DNA of 39,807 bases from CAVHXA01 sp963639765 (GCA_963639765.1 CAVHXA010000017.1:1-39807); one strand, 5' to 3'. Positions 24,645-33,800 are shown, counted from the first letter of the stretch. Numbers and translations are program-made. Notes: a model not told the origin generated them from the letters alone.

Positions 24645-26003
24645 TCAGACCATATTCTCCGGTCGAATCAGAGCATCAAATTCAGCTTCGGTCAGGCAGC
24701 CGTCGTTCAAAACGGCCTGCTTGAGCGTCAGTCCCTGCTGATGGGCAGTCTTGGCCAGATATGCGGCTTTTTCATAGCCCAGACGCGGTGTGAGACAGGT
24801 GACAAGCATCAGGGAACGGTTCAGATTCTGAGCTATTATATCCTCGGCCGGCATAATGCCTTGCACACAGTGCAGGCGGAACGAATCCATGACATCGGAC
24901 AGAAGGTTGGCAGACAGAAGAAAATTATAGGCACACACGGGCTGGAAAACATTAAGCTGAAAGTTTCCCTGCGATGCGGCAATGCCGATGGCTGCATCCG
25001 CCCCCATGATCTGTACAGCAACCATGGTCACGGCCTCACATTGTGTGGGATTTACCTTACCGGGCATAATGCTGCTTCCCGGTTCGTTTTCGGGGATGAT
25101 CAGTTCGCCCAGACCACAACGGGGGCCGCTGGCCTCCCAGCGAATATCATTTGCTATTTTCATCAGATTACAGGCCAGAGCCTTCAGAGCACCGTGGGCA
25201 AAAACCAGAGCGTCTTTTGATGTCAGAGCATGGAATTTGCAGGGATCGGGGATAAAATCGATCCCGGTCAGGCGCTGCAGCTCCCGACAGACCAGCTGAT
25301 CAAAACCAGTCGGTGCATTCAGGCCGGTACCAACAGCCGTCCCGCCGATGGCAAGACGCCGCAGTTCGCTGAGGCTTTGCTCCAGCATCCGACAGGGAGC
25401 CTCGATCAGCTCCTGCCAGCCTGAGACCTCCTGTGCAAAAAGCAGAGGCGTAGCATCCTGCAGATGTGTGCGTCCGATACGGATCAGATCCGGATATTTT
25501 GCAGCCAGATCCGCAAAGCTTCTAGCCAGGGCCCTTGCAGCAGGCAGCACCAGCTGTGTTGCAGCCAGAACAGCTGCAATGTGAAGGGCAGAGGGATAGG
25601 TGTCATTGCTTGATTGAGAGCGGTTCACGTGGTCGTTCGGATGCAGCGCCACACCCTGTTCTGCAGCAAGATGAGCAATGACCTCATTCAGGTTCATGTT
25701 GGTTTGCGTGCCGCTTCCGGTCTGCCATACCACCAGTGGAAATTCGTCATCCCATTGTCCGGCTCGGATTTCAACACACACGCGACAAATTGCGTCGGCC
25801 TGCTGCCGGGTCAGAAGACCGACAGATGCATTAGCCTGTGCACAGGCCTCTTTTAAAAAGGCAAAGGCAGTAATGATTTCCTTTGGCTGACGCTGTCCGC
25901 CAATTTTAAAGTTTTCAAGGCTGCGTTGGGTTTGAGCACCCCAATGCCGCTGAGCCGGAACGGAAATCTGGCCCATAGTATCATGCTCTATGCGGTAATC
26001 CAT
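24645..26003 (-). CDS. fumC: Class II fumarate hydratase
   Basis: Interconverts fumarate and malate without an iron-sulfur cluster. The 452-residue protein carries the superfamily signature GSSIMPGKVNPTQCEA with the catalytic serine loop, plus TGSGTQTNMNLNEV and the GRTHLQDATPL active-site segment. Fumarase is favoured over aspartase by close similarity of the whole N-terminus (YRIEHDTMGQISVP), though aspartase is not excluded. It starts 15 bp after the malic enzyme stop with an AAGGAG site, forming a malate-fumarate operon. Confidence 0.9.
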   Translation of the reverse strand: MDYRIEHDTMGQISVPAQRHWGAQTQRSLENFKIGGQRQPKEIITAFAFLKEACAQANASVGLLTRQQADAICRVCVEIRAGQWDDEFPLVVWQTGSGTQTNMNLNEVIAHLAAEQGVALHPNDHVNRSQSSNDTYPSALHIAAVLAATQLVLPAARALARSFADLAAKYPDLIRIGRTHLQDATPLLFAQEVSGWQELIEAPCRMLEQSLSELRRLAIGGTAVGTGLNAPTGFDQLVCRELQRLTGIDFIPDPCKFHALTSKDALVFAHGALKALACNLMKIANDIRWEASGPRCGLGELIIPENEPGSSIMPGKVNPTQCEAVTMVAVQIMGADAAIGIAASQGNFQLNVFQPVCAYNFLLSANLLSDVMDSFRLHCVQGIMPAEDIIAQNLNRSLMLVTCLTPRLGYEKAAYLAKTAHQQGLTLKQAVLNDGCLTEAEFDALIRPENMV

Positions 26004-26018
26004 GAAGTACGCTCCTTT

Positions 26019-27194
26019 TTAAAGTCCGGCTACACCCTCGTCACGCGCGGCCTGAGCCGAAGCCGCGGCAACAGCCTGGCAGATGCGGCTGTCAAATGCC
26101 TGCGGAAGAATCTGTTCGGGCCCGATTTCCTGCGGACCGACCAGCTCGGCGATAGCCTTTGCGGCGGCCAGCTTCATGGATTCGGTTATTCGACAGGCAC
26201 GAACGTCCAGAGCACCGCGAAAAATACCCGGGAAGCAGAGGACGTTGTTTACCTGGTTTGGATAGTCACTGCGCCCGGTGGAGACCACGGCAGCTCCGGC
26301 TGCGCGGGCTTCCTCGGGTGTGATTTCGGGAACCGGATTGGCGCAGGCAAATAATACGGGATCCGATGCCATGGACCTGACCATCTGAGCTGTAACCGCG
26401 CCAGGAACAGAAAAGCCAAGGAACACATCTGCACCGACCAGGGCATCCGCAAGGACACCGGTGCGATGTCCGGGATTGGTCAAAAGGGCCAGTTCCTGCT
26501 TGTAGGGATTCATCCCGGTTCCGTCCCCCGGGCAGATGATGCCTCTGCTGTCACAAAGGGTGATATCATGATAGCCCGCACTGAGCAGAAGCCGGCAGAC
26601 AGACAGACCCGCTGCACCTGCACCGTTGATTACAATACGGACATCTTTGCCCTTTCCGACTACCTTCAGTGCGTTGGTCAGCCCGGCCAGAACAACAACC
26701 GCCGTGCCGTGCTGATCATCGTGAAATACGGGAATATCGCAGATTTCCTGCAGGCGTCGTTCAATCTCAAAGCATCGCGGAGCAGAGATATCCTCCAGAT
26801 TGATGCCGCCAAAGCTGCCGGCCAGCAGCGAGACGGTTCGAACGATTTCGTCGGTATCCCCGGTTCGAAGGCACAGCGGGATGGCATCCACACCGCCAAA
26901 GGATTTAAAGAGGACACATTTTCCTTCCATTACCGGCATACCGGCCTCCGGTCCGATATTGCCCAGACCCAGAACGGCACTGCCGTCTGTGATCACGGCA
27001 ACCGTATTCCAGCGGCGGGTCAGCTCAAAGCTTTTGGCGGGGTCCTTCTGGATTTCAAGACAGGGCTGCGCAACTCCGGGCGTATAGGCCAGGCTGAGTG
27101 CCCGGCTGCTGTCTACGGCTGCCCGCGGTGTAATCTCAAGCTTGCCTCGCAGAGCGTAATGCAGCTTCAGAGATTCGTCTGCAAAGTTTGTCAT
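26019..27194 (-). CDS. NAD(P)-dependent malic enzyme
   Basis: Oxidatively decarboxylates malate to pyruvate, or runs in reverse. The 391-residue short bacterial form shows AYTPGVAQPC (catalytic Tyr), the lysine segment EGKCVLFKSFGG, FHDDQHGTA (metal ligands) and the Rossmann NGAGAAGLSVCRLL. Cofactor preference is not clear. I start at the ATG at 27194 (MTNFADESLKLH). The frame is open to 27278 but the promoter at 27250-27278 overlaps that part, so the extension cannot be translated. First gene of malic enzyme-fumC-arsR. Confidence 0.9.
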   Translation of the reverse strand: MTNFADESLKLHYALRGKLEITPRAAVDSSRALSLAYTPGVAQPCLEIQKDPAKSFELTRRWNTVAVITDGSAVLGLGNIGPEAGMPVMEGKCVLFKSFGGVDAIPLCLRTGDTDEIVRTVSLLAGSFGGINLEDISAPRCFEIERRLQEICDIPVFHDDQHGTAVVVLAGLTNALKVVGKGKDVRIVINGAGAAGLSVCRLLLSAGYHDITLCDSRGIICPGDGTGMNPYKQELALLTNPGHRTGVLADALVGADVFLGFSVPGAVTAQMVRSMASDPVLFACANPVPEITPEEARAAGAAVVSTGRSDYPNQVNNVLCFPGIFRGALDVRACRITESMKLAAAKAIAELVGPQEIGPEQILPQAFDSRICQAVAAASAQAARDEGVAGL

Positions 27195-27249
27195 ATGATA
27201 ATCGGCCCTTTCCGCGCTGCCAAAACCGCTGCAGCGCCGTGCTGCAGGT

Positions 27250-27278
27250 ATTATAGCATATTCGGCGGTTGCGAACAA
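27250..27278 (-). promoter_or_regulatory. Promoter of the malic enzyme-fumarase-arsR operon
   Basis: On the minus strand TTGTTC (27273-27278), a 17-bp spacer and a perfect TATAAT (27250-27255). The predicted start near 27243 fixes the malic enzyme start downstream at 27194. Confidence 0.75.
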
Positions 27279-27328
27279 GTTCCGCGATGCGGTGAGATTC
27301 GGCAGCCGATTGAAGGAACGATTGTTTG

Positions 27329-27357
27329 TTGCGGCCGCTTTCAGGACATGGTATAAT
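27329..27357 (+). promoter_or_regulatory. Promoter of the mscS gene
   Basis: TTGCGG (27329-27334), 17 bp and a perfect TATAAT (27352-27357), about 125 bp upstream of the start codon. Confidence 0.6.
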
Positions 27358-27483
27358 GGTAAAAGACTTGCCGGCTCCGGATTTCCAAAGACAGGCTATG
27401 TCGCATATGTGTGCCTCACAAAGCCGGACAAACCGGGGTATGCGGAAATTCGTAACTGCTGACAGAATACGGGAGGATTTTCA

Positions 27484-28278
27484 ATGAACTGGGATTTATT
27501 ACTGGATAAGCTGGTTGATGCGGGCACAAGTCTGCTGCTGGCCATTATCGTCTTTTTTGTCGGGCGCATACTGGTCCGACTGATTCTCAAGGCCTCAAGA
27601 AAAGGCAGGCTGATCAACAAGCTGGATAAAACGGCCCGCAGCTTCGCACTCAGCTTTATCAAAATTCTGCTGTATGCCAACCTGATTATTGTGGTTATTG
27701 CAATCCTTGGCATTCCGATGGCCTCTGTCATTACGGTTCTGGCCTCTGCCGGCGTAGCCGTGGGTCTGGCACTGCAGGGCTCGCTGTCCAATCTGGCCGG
27801 TGGCATCATGCTGATGATTTTCCGCCCCTTTCAGGTCGGTGATCTTGTGAATGCCGCAGGCGTAACCGGAACCGTACAGGAAATCAACCTGTTCTATACG
27901 GTATTCGTCACGGGCGACAACACACGCGTTACCGTACCGAACGGGTCCATGATGAACGCAAATATTCTCGATTATTCTTCAGAAGAGCTGCGCCGAGTGG
28001 ATATAACCTTTACCTGCGGCAGATCCGAGTCTCCCACCCAAATTCAGGAGCTGATGCTGCGCGTGATCGGGCAGAACCCGATGGTCCTTTCCGCACCGGA
28101 AGAGCCTTTTGCCAGGCTGTCCGGCGCCAGCAACGAGGCTCTTGAATTTACTGTAAGAGTCTGGTGCAAAAATGACGACTATTATACAGTTTTCTTCAAC
28201 CTGACACAAAGTATTTCCGAGGCCATGGCCGAAGCTGGCGTCCGTGGTCCCGCTCTGCGTGTACAGAACGAGAACTGA
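27484..28278 (+). CDS. mscS: Small-conductance mechanosensitive channel, MscS family
   Basis: Releases solutes on hypo-osmotic shock. The 264-residue protein has three hydrophobic segments in its first 110 residues. The pore-lining TM3 is Gly/Ala-rich (GVAVGLALQGSLSNLAGGI) and runs into FRPFQVGDLV. The cytoplasmic beta domain has TVPNGSMMNANILDYS. The size matches E. coli MscS (286) less a short tail. GGGAGG precedes the ATG. It is followed by a CoA-transferase with its own strong ribosome binding site and no clear terminator between. Confidence 0.92.
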   Translation: MNWDLLLDKLVDAGTSLLLAIIVFFVGRILVRLILKASRKGRLINKLDKTARSFALSFIKILLYANLIIVVIAILGIPMASVITVLASAGVAVGLALQGSLSNLAGGIMLMIFRPFQVGDLVNAAGVTGTVQEINLFYTVFVTGDNTRVTVPNGSMMNANILDYSSEELRRVDITFTCGRSESPTQIQELMLRVIGQNPMVLSAPEEPFARLSGASNEALEFTVRVWCKNDDYYTVFFNLTQSISEAMAEAGVRGPALRVQNEN

Positions 28279-28316
28279 CAGAATTTCCGACAACCGGAAC
28301 GGTAAGGAGGTATGAA

Positions 28317-29612
28317 ATGTCTCAATTTTCTGCAGAATACCAAGGAAAATGTGTTACGATCGATCAGGTACTGGATATTTTTCGGTCCGGAGATGTCTTC
28401 TCCACGTCACAGTGTGCCGGAGAACCGAATACCTTTCTGGATAATCTGCACCGATTGTATGGCAGAGTGGAACACCTGACCATGCTCGACGGACTGACGA
28501 TGCGCGACCATCCATTTATGGTAGACCCGAAATACGACGGACTGGTCTATGCGAACTGTGCCTTTATGATGGGCCCGGCCCGCAAGGCCGCAGAGCTCGG
28601 CCGGCTGAGCTATATCCCGGGCGATCTCCACTGCAACGCACGACACTGGCTTGAATTTCACAAGCCGCGTATTTTTGTGGGTATGGTTGCTCCCATGGAT
28701 GACCACGGCTTTTTTACGCTTTCGATGTGCCTGATTCACGAGATGGAAGCTCTCGAAGCCTCGGACATTGTGGTGCTGGAGGTCAATCCGTCCATGCCCC
28801 GCGTGTTTGGAGATACCGAAATCCATATCCGCGACGTAGACTACATTGTTGAAGTAAATACGCCGCTGCCGATTCTGCCGCGCAGCAAACCAACTGACGT
28901 GCAGCAGGAAATTGGCCGAAACGTTGCCGGCCTGATACACGACGGTGACTGCATCCAGCTGGGCATTGGCGGCATACCCGATGCCATTACGGCCAATCTG
29001 ATGGATAAGCACGACCTGGGTGTTCATACCGAAATGATAAACACCGGCATGATTGAGCTGGCCCTTGCCGGAGTAATCACCGGAAAGAAAAAGAACATCA
29101 ACAAAGGAAAGCTTGTAGCTGATTTTGCCATGGGTGAGCAGCTGCTCTACGACTATCTGCACCTTAATCCGTCGATACTTATCAAGCGCGGCGCTTATGT
29201 GAATGACCCCTATGTAATCATGCAGAACGACAATATGGTCAGCGTAAATACCGCGCTGAGCATAGACCTGACCGGTCAGGTCTGTTCCGAAACAATCGGA
29301 TTCAGACAATACAGCGGAGCAGGCGGGCAGTTTGACACGGCATTTGGCGCATCCCACGCAAAAAACGGCCGCGCCATCATCGCAGTAGAGTCCACACGCA
29401 AGCATGGACAGATATCCAATATCGTCTCAGCGCTGGCTCCCGGAAGTGCGGTCAGCCTGTCACGCAACAGTGTAGACTATGTTGTTACCGAGTATGGTGT
29501 GGCACGCCTGCGGGGAGCTACCATCCGGGAGCGGATAGACGCACTGATTTCTGTTGCTCATCCGGATTATCGAGCCGAGCTGCGCAGACAGGCACAGCAG
29601 ATTGTCGGATAA
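28317..29612 (+). CDS. CoA-transferase, acetyl-CoA hydrolase/4-hydroxybutyrate family
   Basis: The 431-residue cytosolic protein moves CoA between short-chain acids. The catalytic glutamate is most likely Glu239 in GVHTEMINTG, following the GIGGIPDA loop. SETIGFRQYSGAGGQFD near 324-340 is the CoA-binding signature seen in 4-hydroxybutyrate and butyryl-CoA:acetate CoA-transferases. In a gut Clostridia host a butyrate-forming or 4-hydroxybutyrate role is plausible, but sequence alone does not fix the acyl group. AAGGAGGT lies just before the ATG. The 125-bp gap to the convergent ABC-F gene has no strong terminator. Confidence 0.85.
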   Translation: MSQFSAEYQGKCVTIDQVLDIFRSGDVFSTSQCAGEPNTFLDNLHRLYGRVEHLTMLDGLTMRDHPFMVDPKYDGLVYANCAFMMGPARKAAELGRLSYIPGDLHCNARHWLEFHKPRIFVGMVAPMDDHGFFTLSMCLIHEMEALEASDIVVLEVNPSMPRVFGDTEIHIRDVDYIVEVNTPLPILPRSKPTDVQQEIGRNVAGLIHDGDCIQLGIGGIPDAITANLMDKHDLGVHTEMINTGMIELALAGVITGKKKNINKGKLVADFAMGEQLLYDYLHLNPSILIKRGAYVNDPYVIMQNDNMVSVNTALSIDLTGQVCSETIGFRQYSGAGGQFDTAFGASHAKNGRAIIAVESTRKHGQISNIVSALAPGSAVSLSRNSVDYVVTEYGVARLRGATIRERIDALISVAHPDYRAELRRQAQQIVG

Positions 29613-29737
29613 ACCATGGCACAAAGCCAAACAGACACGGTTTCTGTTCAGCTGTGCGCAAGGCTGCCCAAATGCGCTGGATTCGATGGAATCCGCAGAC
29701 GCATCTGTGCGGCGCAGCAAAAAGTCACAGACAGGCC

Positions 29738-31339
29738 TTATTCCGTCTGCACCTTTTGTGACAGCAGATACTCGTCATATGTAATCATACGGTCCAGGAT
29801 GGTGCCGTCCGGCTGAAAAACCATTACACGATTGCACACCGACTCAAGCATCTCGTGATCATGACTGGCCAGCAGAATATTTCCGGGGAAGGCGCACAGA
29901 CCTTTGTTTACTGCAGTGATTGCCTCCAGATCCAGATGGTTGGTGGGCTGATCCAGCAGCAGGGTGTTTGCGTGGCAGAGCATCATGCGTGAGAGCATGC
30001 AACGGACTTTTTCACCGCCGGACAATACCGAAACGGGTTTAAATACCTCTTCGCCCGAAAAAAGCATTTTGCCCAGAAAACCACGAAGATAGATTTCACT
30101 CTGATCCTCAGACCATTGACGCATCCAGTCAAGAAGGCTCAGAGTACATCCGTCGAAAAATGCACTGTTGTCTTTGGGAAGATAGCTGCGGCTCACAGTG
30201 GTTCCCCACTTTACCGTGCCGGTGTCCGGTTCCAGCTCGCCCATCAAAATACGAAACAGAGTTGTCTGAGCAAGCTCGTTTTCGCCCACAAAGGCCACCT
30301 TGTCTCCGCGGTTCAGTACAAAACTGACATCCTTGAGCAGCTGTACATTGTCGATGGTTTTGCTTATGCTGCTGACAGACAGAATATCCCTGCCAACCTC
30401 TCGATCCCTGTTGAAGCCAACAAAGGGATATCGTCTGGATGAGGCGGGGATTTCTTCTAAAGACAGCTTGTCAAGCAGTCGGCGTCTGGCAGTCGCCTGA
30501 CGACTTTTTGAACGATTCGCGGAAAAACGGGATACAAATTCCTGCAGTTCCCTGATTTTGTCTGCGTTGCGCTTGTTCTGCGCCCGCAGAAGCTGTTGTA
30601 CCAGCTGGCTCGATTCATACCAGAAATCATAATTGCCGACATACATTCGGATCTTGCCAAAGTCTATGTCAACAATATGTGTGCATACCGTATTCAGAAA
30701 ATGACGATCATGACTTACAACAATCACCATGCCCGGATAATCCAGCAAAAAATCTTCAAGCCAGTCGGTGCACAGGGCGTCGAGGTTGTTGGTGGGCTCA
30801 TCAAGCATTACAATATCCGGACTGCCGAACAGAGCTCTGGCCAGCAGAACCTTTACCTTGATTCTGCTGTCTGTTTCACCCATCAACCGTGAAAAATCCT
30901 CTACATTCACACCCAGACCCTGCAGCAGACGCCCCGCATCCGATTCGGCTTCCCAGCCGCCCAGGTCGGCAAACTCTGCCTCAAGCTCGGCAGCCAGCAT
31001 GCCGTCTTCATCCGAAAAATCTTCCTTTGCATACAGGGCTTCTTTTTGCTTCATCAGTCCATAGAGGTGCTCGTTGCCCATGATTACGGTTTCCATTACG
31101 GTATAGGCATCGTATTGAAACTGATCCTGCCTGAGCACTGAAATTCTCTGCCCGGGAGATACCGAGATCTCGCCACCGGTAGAATCAAGCTCACCGGCCA
31201 GTATTTTCAAAAAGGTAGATTTGCCTGCTCCGTTGGCACCGATAATGCCGTAGCAGTTTCCGTCGGTGAATTGCAGATCCACATGCTCAAAGAGCACGCT
31301 TCCGCCGTATTGTACGCTGAGATTGCTGACCGTGATCAA
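29738..31339 (-). CDS. ABC-F family ribosome-associated ATPase (YbiT/YkpA group)
   Basis: A soluble protein with two ABC domains and no membrane part, about 533 residues. Domain 1 has Walker A GANGAGKST and Walker B VMLDEPTNNLD but a degenerate signature. Domain 2 has an intact LSGGEKVR signature but its Walker A reads GENELAQTT, lacking the usual Lys. E. coli YbiT also has a degenerate first signature, so this may be a group trait. The linker is the ABC-F RSKSRQATARRR segment. The TTG at 31339 has AGGAGGA seven bases upstream; the ATG at 31360 precedes that site and is less likely. No drug-resistance role can be inferred. Confidence 0.88.
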   Translation of the reverse strand: MITVSNLSVQYGGSVLFEHVDLQFTDGNCYGIIGANGAGKSTFLKILAGELDSTGGEISVSPGQRISVLRQDQFQYDAYTVMETVIMGNEHLYGLMKQKEALYAKEDFSDEDGMLAAELEAEFADLGGWEAESDAGRLLQGLGVNVEDFSRLMGETDSRIKVKVLLARALFGSPDIVMLDEPTNNLDALCTDWLEDFLLDYPGMVIVVSHDRHFLNTVCTHIVDIDFGKIRMYVGNYDFWYESSQLVQQLLRAQNKRNADKIRELQEFVSRFSANRSKSRQATARRRLLDKLSLEEIPASSRRYPFVGFNRDREVGRDILSVSSISKTIDNVQLLKDVSFVLNRGDKVAFVGENELAQTTLFRILMGELEPDTGTVKWGTTVSRSYLPKDNSAFFDGCTLSLLDWMRQWSEDQSEIYLRGFLGKMLFSGEEVFKPVSVLSGGEKVRCMLSRMMLCHANTLLLDQPTNHLDLEAITAVNKGLCAFPGNILLASHDHEMLESVCNRVMVFQPDGTILDRMITYDEYLLSQKVQTE

Positions 31340-31427
31340 TGCTGTGTCCTCCTGATGCATCTTCGGTTTCGTGATAGGGCAGGCAAAAGGCCGAAAGGGT
31401 ACCGCCCGAACGCAGACAGCACATGCT

Positions 31428-31447
31428 GACTGCCGGTGTCGGCAGTC
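31428..31447 (-). promoter_or_regulatory. Hairpin in the ABC-F mRNA leader
   Basis: A perfect 8-bp stem GACTGCCG / CGGCAGTC with loop ACAC on the minus strand lies in the leader between the promoter (31503-31531) and the start. A flanking GCAGAC can pair instead with GTCTGC further on, giving an alternative fold. No T-run follows, so I do not call it a terminator. Confidence 0.4.
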
Positions 31448-31502
31448 TGCTCAAATGCCGCGGCTATTTTTGTTGACTGTATGTAAATTCCGTCTGGAAT
31501 GC

Positions 31503-31531
31503 AGTATACCATATTTTCTCTGCTCCGGAAA
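31503..31531 (-). promoter_or_regulatory. Probable promoter of the ABC-F gene
   Basis: On the minus strand TATACT (31503-31508) lies 17 bp after TTTCCG (31526-31531). It leaves a leader of about 155 bases. The -35 is weak. Positions 31532-31639 show no gene. Confidence 0.45.
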
Positions 31532-31639
31532 CGACATTTTCCGGAGCAGCCGAAAAAGCCGGTCAGAAAACGGATGCATATCCGAAAAAGAATCTGTGCC
31601 TCGAAGATTTGAACAAGCTTTGAATTTTGCAAAAAGGGC

Positions 31640-31668
31640 TTGCAATTCTGCCGCAATTGCAGTAGTAT
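31640..31668 (+). promoter_or_regulatory. Promoter of htpG
   Basis: TTGCAA (31640-31645), 17 bp and TAGTAT (31663-31668), directly followed by the CIRCE operator. Confidence 0.75.
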
Positions 31669-31672
31669 GCAT

Positions 31673-31699
31673 TTAGCACTCACGATTAAAGAGTGCTAA
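31673..31699 (+). promoter_or_regulatory. CIRCE operator (HrcA binding site)
   Basis: Exact consensus TTAGCACTC, nine bases, GAGTGCTAA. It begins five bases after the -10 box and covers the predicted start site, the standard position for HrcA repression of heat-shock genes. Confidence 0.97.
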
Positions 31700-31865
31700 A
31701 CTTATAGACAGGCCGCAGGATGTTCCTGCGGCACCATGGCAGTGCTGCACAACGTTTCACAACAGGGGATTGCAGGCAGATCCCGACGTAATCGGCAAAG
31801 GGCTTTGCTTGACTGAGACCGGCGATTGTCCGCGCTGCCCAAATAAAAAAAGGATGTGTTGCAAT

Positions 31866-33773
31866 ATGGAAGTACGTCCGTTTCAGGCGGAATCCCGGCG
31901 TTTGCTGGATCTGATGATCAATTCAATCTATACACACAAGGAAATCTTCCTGCGGGAGATTATTTCAAATGCCTCTGACGCCATCGACAAGCTGGCCTAC
32001 CAGGCACTGACCGACGACAAGGTCGGGCTCAATCGTGATGATTTTGCCATTACCCTGAAGGCTGATGAGCAATACCGTCTTCTTACGGTATCCGACAACG
32101 GCATTGGCATGAGCCGCGACGAGATGGAACAGAATCTCGGCACCATAGCAAAGAGCGGTACGCTGGCTTTTCGCCAGAAGCTTGATGAGGGGGCAGATGT
32201 AGATGTTATCGGCCAGTTCGGCGTGGGCTTCTATTCGGCTTTTATGGTGTCTGAGGCCATCACGGTAATCTCCAGAAAATATGGCTCAGACGAGGCATGG
32301 ATGTGGCAATCCTCCGGCGCGGAGGGTTATACGATTTCACCCTGTGAAAAGGACAGACCCGGCACCGACGTAATCATGAAGCTCAAGATCGACACCGAAG
32401 ACGAGGATTATTCCCAGTTTCTAAAGACATACCGGCTGAAGTCTCTGGTCAGAAAATACTCCGATTATGTTCGCTACCCGATTCGCATGGATGTGGAAAA
32501 AACCCGTTCCGTCAAAAAAGAAGAAACAGAAGACGGCAAGGATGAATACGAAACCGAAACCTACACCGAAACCGAAACATTCAATTCCATGACTCCCATC
32601 TGGCAGCGTCCAAAGAGCGAACTGGCTGAAGAGGATTACAGCAATTTCTATCAGGATAAATTCGGTGATTATGAGGAGCCTGCTGCTTATATTCACATCA
32701 GCGCCGAGGGCAAGGTCACATATAAGGCACTGCTGTTTATCCCGGCGCGGGCTCCATACGACTTCTATACCCGCGAATACGAAAAAGGCCTGCAGCTGTA
32801 TTCCTCCGGCGTGATGATCATGGACAAGTGCGCCGATCTGCTGCCCGATCACTTCCGGTTTGTACGAGGAGTGGTTGACTCATCCGATCTCAGCCTAAAT
32901 ATCTCCAGGGAGATGCTTCAGCACGACCGTCAGCTCAAGCTGATTGCGGGCAACCTCGAAAAAAAGATCAAATCCGAGCTCGAAAAGCTGATGCAAAGCG
33001 ACCGTGAGAAATACGAAAGCTTTTTTAAGGCGTTTGGGCTTCAACTGAAATATGGCGCAGTCAGTGACTACGGTGCCCACAAGGAAACGGTCCAGGATCT
33101 TCTTCTGTTCTACAGCGCCAGGGAAGACAGGCTGGTTTCGCTGCATGAGTATGTTGAAGCCATGCCCGAGGATCAAAAGGATATCTACTATGTCGCGGGT
33201 GAAAACCGGACCCGGCTTGCTCAGCTTCCGCAGACGGAAATGGTCCGCGACAAGGGCTATGATATCTTGTACTTCACGGATGATGTAGACGAATTTGTAG
33301 CTCAGACTCTGATGAAATACGAGGACAAGGAATTCAAGAATGTTGCTACTCAGGATCTCAATCTCCAGACTGATGAAGACAAGCAGAAAGCAGATGCAGA
33401 GCAGCAAGAAGCAAAAGACGTACTTGAGTTTGTAAAAACGACACTGGGAGGTAAGGTAAAAGAAGTCAGGCTCAGTCAGAACCTCAAATCCCATCCTGTT
33501 GTTCTGACTCCCGATCCGACAAGCGGCTTGAGTTTTGAAATGGAAAAATACCTCAACAAGGTCACTCCGGACGGCGCCTTGAAGGCGGATCGAATTCTGG
33601 AGCTCAACGCGGCACATCCTGTTTTCGAGGCATTAAGGCAGGCAATACAGGATGCCCCCGAAAAGGCAAAGCAATATGCAGAGCTTTTATATTGCCAGGC
33701 TCTTCTGATTGCCGATCTGCCGCTGGATGATCCTACGACCTATACCGATCTTGTCTGCAGCCTGATGAAATAA
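31866..33773 (+). CDS. htpG: Molecular chaperone HtpG (Hsp90)
   Basis: An ATP-dependent cytosolic chaperone of 635 residues. The GHKL ATPase domain has EIISNASDAIDKL, DNGIGMSRDEM and GQFGVGFYSAF. The middle domain has SGVMIMDKC and LNISREMLQHD near 365-385, and the C-terminal dimerisation domain follows. The ATG at 31866 gives the family's normal MEVRPFQAE start after AAAGGATG. The frame is open further upstream but unsupported. Transcription is predicted from 31640 with CIRCE. The TAA stop is the first triplet of a repeat end. Confidence 0.96.
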   Translation: MEVRPFQAESRRLLDLMINSIYTHKEIFLREIISNASDAIDKLAYQALTDDKVGLNRDDFAITLKADEQYRLLTVSDNGIGMSRDEMEQNLGTIAKSGTLAFRQKLDEGADVDVIGQFGVGFYSAFMVSEAITVISRKYGSDEAWMWQSSGAEGYTISPCEKDRPGTDVIMKLKIDTEDEDYSQFLKTYRLKSLVRKYSDYVRYPIRMDVEKTRSVKKEETEDGKDEYETETYTETETFNSMTPIWQRPKSELAEEDYSNFYQDKFGDYEEPAAYIHISAEGKVTYKALLFIPARAPYDFYTREYEKGLQLYSSGVMIMDKCADLLPDHFRFVRGVVDSSDLSLNISREMLQHDRQLKLIAGNLEKKIKSELEKLMQSDREKYESFFKAFGLQLKYGAVSDYGAHKETVQDLLLFYSAREDRLVSLHEYVEAMPEDQKDIYYVAGENRTRLAQLPQTEMVRDKGYDILYFTDDVDEFVAQTLMKYEDKEFKNVATQDLNLQTDEDKQKADAEQQEAKDVLEFVKTTLGGKVKEVRLSQNLKSHPVVLTPDPTSGLSFEMEKYLNKVTPDGALKADRILELNAAHPVFEALRQAIQDAPEKAKQYAELLYCQALLIADLPLDDPTTYTDLVCSLMK

Positions 33774-33800
33774 GGGTAGCACCGCGCAATTCGGCTCCGG
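33771..33800. repeat. MITE-like repeat end fused to the htpG stop codon
   Basis: TAAGGGTAGCACCGCGCAATTCGG matches the terminus TAAGGCTGCACCGCGCAATTTGG seen (reverse strand) at 24141. Only this end is recognisable. A hairpin GTATGCA / TGCATAC follows at 33829-33850 without a T-run. The remaining gap to 33937 is A/T-rich with no gene. Confidence 0.55.

Noticed and set aside
24625..24646. Another repeat end between fumC and arsR (CTCAGATGATGCGGTGTCAG)
   Set aside because: Similar to CCTCATCATGCGGTGCTGCC but too short and diverged to separate from chance.
28407..29405. Long minus-strand frame opposite the CoA-transferase
   Set aside because: Shadow frame; the plus strand shows a complete, motif-rich protein.
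29613..29737. Terminator between the convergent CoA-transferase and ABC-F genes
   Set aside because: Only a 6-bp stem (AACAGA/TCTGTT) without a T-run is visible.
29738..31339. ABC-F gene as an antibiotic-resistance determinant
   Set aside because: Its motifs match the housekeeping YbiT/YkpA group; nothing in the sequence points to ribosome protection against a drug.
31398..31415. T-box-like word GGGTACCGCCCG upstream of the CIRCE region
   Set aside because: It does not match the T-box core closely and lies in the opposite-strand ABC-F leader without a stem-plus-terminator layout.
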